Assembly (NCBI GenBank): GCA_937873345.1
Contig: CALMRL010000270.1
Location: 1-10,747 of the forward strand
Length of the DNA stretch: 10,747 nt
From: an uncultured Beijerinckiaceae bacterium
Lineage (GTDB): Bacteria; Pseudomonadota; Alphaproteobacteria; Rhizobiales; Beijerinckiaceae
Direction: 5' to 3'
Shown: in pieces, positions 1 through 6,062 of the stretch
How the letters are laid out: every line of letters starts with the position of its first letter
Position numbering within the stretch: position 1 is the first letter of the stretch
Translations under genes and position numbers: made by a program
Notes under the pieces: model-generated
Database searches by the model: none
What the model was told of the DNA's origin: nothing
The model's input: only the letters and a program-made list of their open reading frames with translations

Positions 1-1
1 G

Positions 2-238
2 GCGAGCAGGAAGGCGGCGCTGTTGCTCGCCGCCGTGGGTCCCCGCCTGGGCCGCGCCCCCTTGCCCCGGAGCGGCGCCGAGCTGCCGGCCGCCGCCTTC
101 CTGCTCGCCGGCGTCAAGCCGATCGAGTCGGCGCGGCGCGGCGTCGGCGAGCCGGCTGGTTGGGTGCTGGCCCTGTTCGCCAGGGTCGAGGCGCGCCGCC
201 GCATCCTTGATGGCTGGGAAGGATCAGGCGTCGCATGA
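2..238 (+). CDS. C-terminal part of an unrecognised protein (5' end outside window)
   Basis: An open frame runs from the left edge to a TGA at 236-238. Codons end predominantly in G or C, as expected for a real gene in this genome, so I take it as the last 78 or so residues of a gene that begins upstream. A TTG at 23 is possible as a start but has no visible ribosome binding site. The residues are rich in Ala, Arg and Leu, with an ending around ALFARVEARRRILDGWEG. I recognise no family. It is followed by two small same-strand membrane protein genes, so it may be part of the same operon. It could still be a chance frame in GC-rich DNA. Confidence 0.45.
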   Translation, partial: ASRKAALLLAAVGPRLGRAPLPRSGAELPAAAFLLAGVKPIESARRGVGEPAGWVLALFARVEARRRILDGWEGSGVA

Positions 239-272
239 GGATCGGCGTGAGAACCGACGTGAGGACGGGCGT

Positions 273-440
273 TTGAGCGGCTATTACGGCTTGATCGAGC
301 TGGTTCTCGTCTTCGGCATCGTGCTCGGCCTCGGGGTCTGGCAGCTCTACAGCGTGCGCCGCGACGCCCACCGCGCCGGCGATGCAGGCGTCAAGACCTC
401 CTCTGCCGTCCGTCGGAAATCGGACGGGATCGAACACTGA
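273..440 (+). CDS. Small single-span membrane protein, unknown function
   Basis: This encodes about 55 residues with one hydrophobic segment (roughly residues 6-27, GLIELVLVFGIVLGLGVW) followed by a basic, hydrophilic tail (SVRRDAHR). That pattern suggests an N-out/C-in inner-membrane protein. I prefer the TTG at 273 because GAGG at 261-264 sits 8 bases upstream and the protein then begins MSGYYGLIE. An ATG at 210 in the same frame would add a hydrophilic 21-residue extension, but it has no binding site and would overlap the upstream gene by 29 bases. I do not recognise the family. Small proteins of this kind often accompany membrane enzyme complexes, but nothing in the window identifies a partner. 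Confidence 0.5.
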   Translation: MSGYYGLIELVLVFGIVLGLGVWQLYSVRRDAHRAGDAGVKTSSAVRRKSDGIEH

Positions 441-483
441 CCACTCGACGTTACCCTTGCTTCTGAAAGTCCGAGAGGCGGCG

Positions 484-690
484 ATGACACCCAATCACTT
501 GATCCTCGCCCTGATGACCTTCACCATCGGTGGCCTGCTTGTGATCTCCGTCCTGCACTTCGGGTGGCACCTTACCGATAAGAAAAATCGCGATGCCGCG
601 AAGGCGGCGCTGATCGGCGACGACTCTTCAGCCCACACCGCCGTGCGTGGAGGCTCCACGCCGGAGCACCTTAAAGGGAGCAAAAGCTGA
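484..690 (+). CDS. Small single-span membrane protein, unknown function
   Basis: A 68-residue protein begins MTPNHLILALMTFTIGG. It has one hydrophobic helix at about residues 5-25, then a charged cytoplasmic-type segment (HLTDKKNRDAAKAAL) and a Ser/Lys-rich tail. The ATG is well supported: GAGAGG at 473-478 lies 5 bases upstream. It starts 43 bases after the preceding small membrane protein gene on the same strand, so the two are probably co-transcribed. No family is recognised. It is the last gene before the A/T-richer integrase region, which reads toward it convergently. Confidence 0.68.
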   Translation: MTPNHLILALMTFTIGGLLVISVLHFGWHLTDKKNRDAAKAALIGDDSSAHTAVRGGSTPEHLKGSKS

Positions 691-715
691 CAAAGATCAG
701 TTGCTTAGACCCTGT

Positions 716-726
716 TGGTATGACCA
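716..726. promoter_or_regulatory. Short palindrome TGGT-ATG-ACCA
   Basis: An 11-bp perfect inverted repeat, TGGT ATG ACCA, lies in the 60-bp gap between the convergent small membrane gene and the integrase gene. The TGGTNNNACCA pattern resembles operators of the FadR/GntR regulator group. Here it sits between two 3' ends, where an operator would be odd. It could equally be chance or part of an attachment site. A run of five T at 736-740 is nearby, but the stem is too short to call a terminator. Confidence 0.2.
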
Positions 727-750
727 CTTAGTCACTTTTTCGTCAGCCGA

Positions 751-1926
751 TCAAGGTTTATTCCATCCTGACCTGTTCGCTGCCTCCATCGCAGCGAGCA
801 GATTGGTATCATTCGGCTGTGCATAGTATTTTGCAGTAGTGAACGGGGAGGCGTGCCCTAGGACGTGCTGAGAGAAGCTCAGAGATCCAGTCGTAGTTAA
901 GACACGCGATCCCATCGTGCGGCGAAGATCGTGAACAACGATATTCAATTTGTTCTCCCTAGCACGTCGCACAAACCAACGGTCGAACTTTTGAACGTGC
1001 AACGGGTACCGCTGTCCTTTGACAATGCGTCGTTGTGATTTGGGTGTGCAGCCCGTGCGATCCACCACCACCGTCCATACCTGTCCCTCTCCAGCCTCTT
1101 TGTGAGGTAGCTGAGCAGTAAGAATTTCTCGCATCTCTATGGTCATTTGTAGAGTGTGAGTGTTGGCATCAGGGCTCTTTTTCTTTTTCGAGGCCTTCTG
1201 ACTTACGGTGATCTCGCCCTTAACGAAGTCGACCTCAGACCACTTTAAGCCAACGAGGTTACTTTTCCTCAGACCACAGAGCAGTCCAAAACGAGCAACT
1301 GTGGCTAGATTGGAACCGTCTGAAAGCATCAGCACCTCCTCTTCACTACTCAGCACGCGTTTACGAATTCCCTCAGGTAGAAAGGCATCTTCCCAGTCGA
1401 TTGCTGGTAACGGCAATCTTAACTTTCCACCCTCTCGATCACCCGCGAATCTGTAGACACGCCTCAGCATTTTTATGTGCTGATTTATGTAGCCGTTTAA
1501 AATCGCCTGCTGCGATGTCTGCGACACCCGCCTCGTGAGCTTTTGAAGAAAAAGCAAAACATCTTCATCGTCGATCTCCGACATCATTTTGCTTTCGCCG
1601 AAAAACCTTAAAATCTCGCTGAGAAGACGAGTGGTAGACCTTTTGCTCTTGTCTTTACTTCATTTTAGTTCCCAGAATCTATCGACGACATTATAGAGAG
1701 GGAGATCGCGATCGATACTTTTGTAGCGGCCCTTGCCAATATTTTTGAGAATATTTGTCGCTGCGACTTCCTTCCTGAGTCGCTCGACGAACATTGAAGC
1801 TTCGCGACGATCCTGACATCCTGTCGATCCTCGGTAGGTCACACCAGCTACGGAAATCTTATAGGAGTACGTCACTCCCCCTGCGGGGAGTGTGATTCCG
1901 CTTGGCTTTACCTTTTTCTTTCTCAT
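751..1926 (-). pseudogene. Tyrosine recombinase/phage integrase broken by an in-frame TGA
   Basis: Read from the ATG at 1926 to the TGA at 751 there are 391 codons in one frame, interrupted only by a TGA at 1660-1662 (codon 89). Both sides continue the same protein: the first 88 residues are a basic, beta-rich N-terminal arm domain ending in DRFWELK, and the next stretch (SKDKSKRSTTRLLSEILRFF) is a typical start of the SAM-like core-binding domain. The catalytic domain is complete: Arg in GLRKSN (about 220), His and Arg in VVHDLRRT (about 332 and 335), His in LGHAS (about 358) and the nucleophile Tyr in TAKYYAQP (about 367). The 391-codon length fits the family. The start is fixed by AAGGAGG just upstream. 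An ATG at 1587 could in principle reinitiate a 278-residue core and catalytic piece, but it lacks a clear binding site. The TGA probably arose from CGA, GGA or TGG; a sequencing error is possible. Confidence 0.9.
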
Positions 1927-2248
1927 CTTGCCTCCTTAGTTTCATCGAGAATGTTTCTTCCACTTCCGCGGAGTTTCTTAAGAAGGTTCCGCTCGATCGT
2001 GATGGCATCACCGGAATCTTCTCCAACGGAAGACCAGCAACTAACATAGATTGATGCAGTCGGTACTGGCGATTATCGCCGTCTGGGCTCAGGTCGATGA
2101 CTGGGCGATGGTCAACAACTGTTCCAATCTGACCAAACGCTCCTGCTCTAATCATGTTCGTCAACTTGCGTTTTGAACAGGCGAAAGCAGTGGCGGCCTC
2201 ATCGAGCTTTAGGTACTGTGAGATTCTTTGAGAGTTCTCTTGCTGCAT
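1859..2248 (-). CDS. Small helix-turn-helix protein, possible excisionase/regulator
   Basis: This encodes about 129 residues from the ATG at 2248. The N-terminal part (YLKLDEAATAFACSKRKLTN, then MIRAGAFGQIG) reads as a winged or MerR/Xis-like helix-turn-helix: a 'cell-choice' helix, a recognition helix, then a short beta segment with the binding-site-like DHRPVID. The last 30 or so residues are strongly basic (KLRRQDEKEKGKAKRNH). A TTG at 2305 would extend it by 19 residues, but neither start has a clear ribosome binding site. Its 3' end overlaps the integrase start by 68 bases in another frame, a compact arrangement typical of xis-int pairs. The role as excisionase or element regulator is inferred from position and fold. 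An unrelated DNA-binding protein cannot be excluded. Confidence 0.6.
   Translation of the reverse strand: MQQENSQRISQYLKLDEAATAFACSKRKLTNMIRAGAFGQIGTVVDHRPVIDLSPDGDNRQYRLHQSMLVAGLPLEKIPVMPSRSSGTFLRNSAEVEETFSMKLRRQDEKEKGKAKRNHTPRRGSDVLL
1931..1937 (-). promoter_or_regulatory. Strong ribosome binding site of the integrase gene
   Basis: On the - strand AAGGAGG lies 4 bases before the ATG at 1924-1926. It fixes the integrase start and sits inside the coding end of the upstream helix-turn-helix gene, so the two genes are arranged for coupled translation. Confidence 0.75.
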
Positions 2249-2780
2249 GACCGAGATCCACGGTCTCGACCTAAATGTTCGCGTTTCAGCGGTCAAGTCA
2301 CCCAAAGTCGAGCAGACGTAGTTGCGCCAGCGGCCACCAACAATACGTGACGTTTTAAACCTTCAATCGCAGAACGGCCCTTTGATCCGATACGAACTCT
2401 GGCTCGAAGCCACAGAGGCATAGGCCTTTAATACGAATGAAAATCAATTGGTTAGGACGTATTGTCCAGAGTCACGCTCAAGATGAAATGTTGAAAATGA
2501 TTTTGTGGCCGCCGGCGCGAAAGCGTCATCGATGGCCCCTCAAAGCCGTTAAATTTATTTTTTGTCGCCGTCCGACTCGCTTGTCGGTGCTCTACCGATG
2601 AGGCTGGATGCGCTAGCCCAAAGGAGGCCATTCGAGTCCGCAACTACGGTTCTCGGTGCGGCATCTGCTTCACCGATCTCGACGGCCGCAGCGGGCCGCC
2701 CCCAAACCTACCGCCGGCGATGGTGCGGCTGCGGGTCGTCGGCGGGCGGGATGAGGAGGCGTAATCGCGAACAGCGCCCT
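2249..2780. other. Gene-poor stretch at the right edge of the integrase module
   Basis: I see no convincing gene here. The left part (to about 2640) is A/T-rich with short runs such as TTTATTTTTT near 2556. The right part (2650-2780) returns to high GC. This composition change makes it the likeliest place for the right boundary of the inserted DNA. On the - strand, about 2578-2620 contains a tRNA-D-arm-like string (CATCGGTAGAGCACCGAC), but no complete tRNA can be folded. A long + strand frame starting at 2562 is a mirror of the SOUL gene and is not a gene. Confidence 0.55.
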
Positions 2781-3389
2781 TCAAGGCGCCGAAATGTTTC
2801 GCTGCGTTTCCGGCTGCAAATCGACGGCGGCCTCGTTGCGGCGCAGAAACGGCAGCGCGAAAGGCGGGTCGTAGCTCATGAAGTAAGGTGCGCCCTCTGT
2901 CTCGCGCCCTGTCGCGGCGAGGACGCGGCGCAGATCGGCCGCTTTCTCCCCGAAGCGTCCCGTGCCGAAGCTGCCGGAGTAGCGCAGCGCCGCCACCATG
3001 CGTTCGGGCAGGTGAACCAAGCGCACGCGAGCATCGTCGGGGTTCGGCGGCGGGTCGCCCGCCTTGGCCGGCAGCAAGAAGCGCATCTCCGCGTCGCCCT
3101 GGCCCGGCGTCGGCCGCTCGCCGATCGTGAAGCGCTGCTCGACCGGCGCGGTCATCGCGATCGTCTTTCCGCCCCCGTTGCCGCCTGCGATGTAGGCGAA
3201 GAGGCGCGAGAAGCCGTCGTTGCCGCCGCCGGTCTCGATCGCCCAGCCGGGCGCGTAGGCGCGGACCTCGACACCACCGTCAAGACGGGCGACGACGCGG
3301 TAGGGCGCCTCGGCGGTGAAGGCGCGGATGCCGAACACGGCAGGAATGGATTCGAGAAAGGTGAGGAGAAGGTAGAGCATCTTCGTCAT
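2781..3389 (-). CDS. SOUL/HBP family heme-binding-type protein
   Basis: A 202-residue protein with the signatures of the SOUL family, which in other organisms binds heme or tetrapyrroles. The family's opening strand is seen as EAPYRVVARLDGGVEVRAY (about residues 27-45), the central IAMTAPV at 77-83, a MRFLLPA strand near 102-108, RYSGSF at 136-141, and the diagnostic C-terminal YDPPFALPFLRRNE at 173-186. Residues 4-22 are hydrophobic and could be a signal peptide or membrane anchor, as in many bacterial members, so a periplasmic location is likely. The length is normal. No conserved heme-ligand residue can be assigned from sequence alone. The gene lies 59 bases downstream of the 90-residue ORF on the same strand, so they may share a transcript. 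Function beyond tetrapyrrole binding is unknown. Confidence 0.92.
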   Translation of the reverse strand: MTKMLYLLLTFLESIPAVFGIRAFTAEAPYRVVARLDGGVEVRAYAPGWAIETGGGNDGFSRLFAYIAGGNGGGKTIAMTAPVEQRFTIGERPTPGQGDAEMRFLLPAKAGDPPPNPDDARVRLVHLPERMVAALRYSGSFGTGRFGEKAADLRRVLAATGRETEGAPYFMSYDPPFALPFLRRNEAAVDLQPETQRNISAP

Positions 3390-3448
3390 CGCTGGGAAGA
3401 GCAGCCGAGCGCCGGCCGTTTCTGCGACTTGTCAGTCATCAGGACGAC

Positions 3449-3721
3449 TCACCACCGCGCCGCCTGTTCCCTCCCGTATACCTGCCCATCGAGTGGATGC
3501 CCGTCCGGCACCATGATCCAGTTCCGGGCCGCCTCCATCTCGTCGGCCTTGTCGCGCGCCGCGCCGTAGTCCTCGACGCCGACATCGAGCTTGCCGATGC
3601 GCCAGTTTTGCCAGCGAAGCGGGCCGGGCAACAGATGCAAGTCGAAGCCGATGCACGTCGGCGCCTCCATGCGGACGATCTCCAGCGCCAGGGTAAGGAG
3701 CATCGTCTCGGCGACATACAT
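3449..3721 (-). CDS. Conserved-looking 90-residue protein, unknown function
   Basis: This encodes 90 residues beginning MYVAETMLLTLALEIVRMEA and ending in a Trp. Three overlapping frames exist here. I chose this one because its codons end almost always in G or C and its composition is protein-like (two Trp pairs in PLRWQNWRIG, an acidic GVEDYGAARDKADEME helix, then the NWIMVPDGHPL turn). The other two frames are Arg-rich shadows. The start ATG has only a weak binding site. There is no signal peptide or long hydrophobic span, so it is probably cytoplasmic. I recognise no domain. It precedes the SOUL gene by 59 bases on the same strand and is probably its operon partner. Confidence 0.6.
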   Translation of the reverse strand: MYVAETMLLTLALEIVRMEAPTCIGFDLHLLPGPLRWQNWRIGKLDVGVEDYGAARDKADEMEAARNWIMVPDGHPLDGQVYGREQAARW

Positions 3722-3920
3722 GGCGGATCACCATCCATGATACTGGCAGCGGCTCTCGCCCTCAGCCGGCGCCCAACACCCCGCCACAACGCCGCCGCCG
3801 TTATGAAACAGGGTCTCACTCAGCCTGCCGCCGACCCGCACTGCTCTGCGAGGGACTGCCGCGCCGCGGTCACGACAGCGATCATGCAGGATATCTGCTC
3901 ATCATCTCGCGGCCTGTATC

Positions 3921-4529
3921 TCAGCTTTCCTCGGACTTGCCGTTCATCGCGCGCTCAATCAGACCGAGATGGCCCCTCAGCAGCATGCCACTGTCGATGA
4001 TTTGCCCAGCTAAGGCTCGATGGTCATCACGAGCATACACCTCACAAGCTCCCCAGAGAACATAGCCTAACATGCGAGGAAACTCTAAATCGGCACCAAC
4101 AAGTGCAAGCCTCAAAGCATTTTCCATTTGTTTCTTGAACTCCGCAAGTAACGAGAAGCTCACCTGCTAATCAGGCCAGAGCTGTTCATACAGATCGATG
4201 ATGTATCGATCAGATGAATACATGCATATCACGAAGCTTTGTAGCTGATCGAGCAGACCCTCGGCGTCGCAGTCGGCGGAAACGATCTCTTTCATCCGTT
4301 CGAGCCAAAGATCAGCTTGCTTGTTGACAGCGGCGACCAGGAGGCTTTGCCCTTGCGGGAAGTAGTAAGCGATGAGCGCTGCAGTGATATTGAGAGTTAA
4401 AGCAATTTCTTTGAGCGTCAGCACCAGCGTGCCGCTACGGAGCAAACTGATTGTTCCATCGATGATCGCCTCACGCCCAATCACACCATCACTTTTCTTC
4501 GGCCGACCCGGCCGCCTCGCTTCATTCAT
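3921..4529 (-). pseudogene. TetR-family regulator broken by an in-frame TAG
   Basis: From the ATG at 4529 (MNEARRPGRPKKSDG, the usual GRP-K basic start of TetR proteins) one frame runs to the TGA at 3921, interrupted only by a TAG at 4167-4169 (codon 121). The N-terminal piece carries the TetR helix-turn-helix (TLKEIALTLNITAALIAYYF, about residues 39-58). The piece after the stop continues the ligand-binding domain. The intact relative at 5170-5760 aligns without gaps across the stop: LWPD, stop, QVSFSLLAEFKK against LWREGHASHSVLRELKQ. So the TAG replaces one residue rather than marking a natural end. Corrected length is about 202 residues, normal for the family. A TTG at 4613 would add an unlikely N-terminal extension. 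The truncated product would keep the DNA-binding domain but lose half the effector and dimer domain. Sequencing error is the alternative. Confidence 0.88.
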
Positions 4530-4685
4530 CACCGCATTCTCACAAGGGTAACGCAGGTCAAGGCTGCTGCCGCTTACGTGAGATACGAACCACGAAATTT
4601 TCCCAGGTTGCAATAGTGGGGACGCTCACCATCCTCAGAAAACCATCGGCGGCTCTCTAAAAATCGTGAATAATAGCGATGCCCG

Positions 4686-4718
4686 ATCTAAACATCTCAT
4701 GAACTAGTCTGAACATCT
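4686..4718. repeat. Two 12-bp direct repeats 21 bp apart upstream of the broken TetR gene
   Basis: On the - strand AGATGTTCAGAC is followed 21 bases later by AGATGTTTAGAT (10 of 12 identical). In + coordinates the copies lie at 4686-4697 and 4707-4718. The 21-bp period equals two helical turns, so both copies would face the same side of DNA. This is consistent with a tandem protein-binding site in the promoter region of the leftward TetR gene. No experiment or known consensus supports this; chance is possible. Confidence 0.4.
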
Positions 4719-4784
4719 GAATGCAATTATCGTGGCTGATAATTTCTCTCCACACGAAGCTGTCCAGCCCCTGGACCAATGCGA

Positions 4785-4967
4785 TCAATCACGGGATCGC
4801 CAACGCGAGCGCAGAATAAGATCGTCCTCCTCTTCAATGATCGACGCCAGCTTCTTGCAAACCTCTACGATTTCATCCGGGGTCAAGCCTGCTGGGTTCT
4901 TCGCGCCGCGCTGCGCGATCTGAAGCAAAGTCTCTCGATCTGCTGAGAAGCTTGTCGAGTTCGGCAT
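4785..4967 (-). CDS. Small 60-residue protein between the two TetR genes, unknown
   Basis: The frame from the ATG at 4967 gives a 60-residue, mostly helical protein (MPNSTSFSADRETLLQIAQR, then GAKNPAGLTPDEIVEVCKKL, then an acidic ASIIEEEDDL segment and a basic end). AAGGA lies 11 bases upstream on the - strand, a usable but loose ribosome binding site. The same frame can be extended to an ATG at 5087 (100 residues), but the extra 40 residues look non-coding. No domain is recognised. It could be a small cytoplasmic adaptor or regulatory protein. Its position between two related regulators suggests membership in the same accessory module. A spurious ORF is possible because the region is short. 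Confidence 0.5.
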   Translation of the reverse strand: MPNSTSFSADRETLLQIAQRGAKNPAGLTPDEIVEVCKKLASIIEEEDDLILRSRWRSRD

Positions 4968-5095
4968 GGAGGCGGCCGTCCTTGGTTCGGATATCAGCGT
5001 CTGCAAACGTAAGGCGTTGCGTCTAGACGGATTAGTCGGCCCAGACCAAGCGAAATCTCTTCCGTAAAGCATAACAGAGATTTGCACAGGATGGT

Positions 5096-5114
5096 GCGTC
5101 TTTTACCAAGACGC
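5096..5114. promoter_or_regulatory. Perfect inverted repeat, candidate TetR-type operator
   Basis: GCGTCTT at 5096-5102 and AAGACGC at 5108-5114 form a perfect 7-bp inverted repeat around the 5-base centre TTACC, 19 bp in all. It lies 55 bases before the TetR gene that starts at 5170 and upstream of the divergent small ORF. Size and symmetry fit an operator for a dimeric TetR regulator that controls its own gene and the divergent one. It could also form a small hairpin in RNA, but no T-run follows on either strand. Which regulator binds it is inference. Confidence 0.5.
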
Positions 5115-5169
5115 TCGCATCGAATTCAAATTACAACTTTCGGTAATAAGGCAATCTGAGGTCACAACG

Positions 5170-5760
5170 ATGACAAAAGGTGGGGCTGGGGGGCCGGAGG
5201 TCGGCAGGAAGATCAATCGTGATGACGTCCTGGATTGCGCGATCCGGCTCATCCGCGCCGGAGAGCAGAGCATTTCCCAGCGGCAAATCGCAGCCATGCT
5301 CGGGGCGGAACTCGAAGCCGTGACCACGATGTTTCCTCGCGCATTCGTCATCATCACGGAAGCGATCGAGCGCCATTCGCGACAGGTCCGAGGACGGTTT
5401 GCGGCTGTGCTGAGCGCCGCCGAACTGACACCGAGTCAACGACTCGATCGAGTGCAAGGCATGATCCTCTCGCTATATACGAGCGATGCCTATGTCCTTG
5501 AACTCCAGACATCGCTGTGGCGGGAGGGCCATGCATCGCATAGCGTGCTCAGGGAGCTGAAGCAGGTTTGCAAAACATTGCTGTCGTCGCTGGCATCGGT
5601 TGAGGCCGATGTCGATCTTCTGACAAGCGCGCTTTGGGGTACTTGCCAGCACTATTCATTGAGTAGCATGCTCATCGCCAGAAGGCGAATATTTGATAAC
5701 GAGCAGCTTCTGATCGGACGATTGGTGTTTTTGCCGACGAGCGATGCGCCGATAGCGTAA
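5170..5760 (+). CDS. TetR-family transcriptional regulator
   Basis: A 196-residue TetR-type protein. Residues 14-60 are the three-helix DNA-binding domain (INRDDVLDCAIRLIRAG, then the helix-turn-helix SISQRQIAAMLGAELEAVTT and MFPR). The rest is an all-helical ligand and dimerisation domain whose effector cannot be guessed. TGAGGT at 5157-5162 gives a good ribosome binding site for the ATG at 5170. The N-terminal segment is Gly-rich (TKGGAGGPEVGRK). It is a paralogue of the broken regulator at 3921-4529: both share an LY/MY-SSD-Y-LE-LW type block (LYTSDAYVLELQTSLW here) and a late ALWGTCQHYS / VLWGACEVYA block. The two are divergently transcribed, with a small ORF and two candidate binding sites between them. 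Self-repression through the inverted repeat at 5096-5114 is plausible. Confidence 0.92.
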   Translation: MTKGGAGGPEVGRKINRDDVLDCAIRLIRAGEQSISQRQIAAMLGAELEAVTTMFPRAFVIITEAIERHSRQVRGRFAAVLSAAELTPSQRLDRVQGMILSLYTSDAYVLELQTSLWREGHASHSVLRELKQVCKTLLSSLASVEADVDLLTSALWGTCQHYSLSSMLIARRRIFDNEQLLIGRLVFLPTSDAPIA

Positions 5761-5890
5761 TGCCCTTCGATGTGTTAATCTCCGTGCCCAGCATGCACGT
5801 TTTGGCGAAAGCAGCGTGATCCTACAGCTTCGCGCGTCCGTCACCTCGTTCCTCTCTGCACCAGGGGCGGCATAGGTTCGAAACCGACAG

Positions 5891-6037
5891 AATGGCGTTG
5901 CGTTGACCCGCGAGGAGCTGAAGCTGGTGCGTGCTGCGGGATGCACCGCCGTACAGGGCTTCCTCTTCGCCAAGCCGCTGCTGCCTGAGCAGGCGGCTCG
6001 ACTGGTAGTTGCCACTCTCACACCCTTGGCGGCCTAG
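5891..6037 (+). pseudogene. C-terminal remnant of an EAL domain (c-di-GMP phosphodiesterase)
   Basis: In one + frame, ending at the TAG 6035-6037, the translation is LTREELKLVRAAGCTAVQGF followed by LFAKPLLPEQAARLV. This matches the C-terminal end of EAL domains, where the sequence after the GVET motif typically reads as a helix, AAGC, D/T-x-x-QGYLF-x-x-P and a last helix. Similarity starts at about 5894 (GV), and an in-frame TAG at 5873-5875 precedes it. None of the catalytic residues (ExLxR, the DD pair, Lys or the EGVE glutamate) is present. So this is the last 45 or so residues of a gene whose upstream part was lost, probably in the rearrangement that placed the TetR module here. It is convergent with the HD-GYP gene, with 25 bases between stops. 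Confidence 0.75.
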
Positions 6038-6062
6038 AACCGCCCCAACCTTGCTTGTCCTT

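Larger units (their letters stand above)
751..2305 (-). mobile_element. Remnant int/xis-like module of an integrative element
   Basis: A leftward pair of genes, a small helix-turn-helix protein and a tyrosine recombinase, lies in DNA visibly richer in A/T than the flanks. This is the usual recombination module of a prophage or genomic island. The limits given are those of the gene pair, not mapped ends. I found no tRNA gene and no exact flanking direct repeat that would define attL and attR. No other phage or conjugation genes are present, and the recombinase is broken, so this is best read as a decayed, immobile remnant or one end of a larger island. The A/T-rich character continues to about 2640. 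Confidence 0.5.

Noticed and set aside
734..2572. Possible attL/attR pair (CTTTTTCGTCAGCCG against TTTTTTGTCGCCG)
   Set aside because: Needs two single-base gaps to align and is too short; not enough to define the ends of the element.
2575..2620. tRNA-like string on the - strand (CATCGGTAGAGCACCGAC followed by a 5-bp stem)
   Set aside because: The D-arm resemblance is clear, but the anticodon loop would have six bases without the U before the anticodon, no T-arm follows and no acceptor stem pairs. At most it is a degraded fragment.
2562..3569. 335-codon + strand open frame
   Set aside because: It lies opposite the SOUL gene, its product is Arg-rich without any domain, and the SOUL frame on the other strand explains the coding signal.
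3432..3819. Two further - strand frames (100 and 126 codons) overlapping the 90-residue gene
   Set aside because: Arg/Ala-rich products and poor third-position bias compared with the chosen frame.
5868..5890. T-arm-like GGTTCGAAACC on the + strand
   Set aside because: Flanking bases do not form a 5-bp T-stem and no acceptor, anticodon or D-arm is found nearby.
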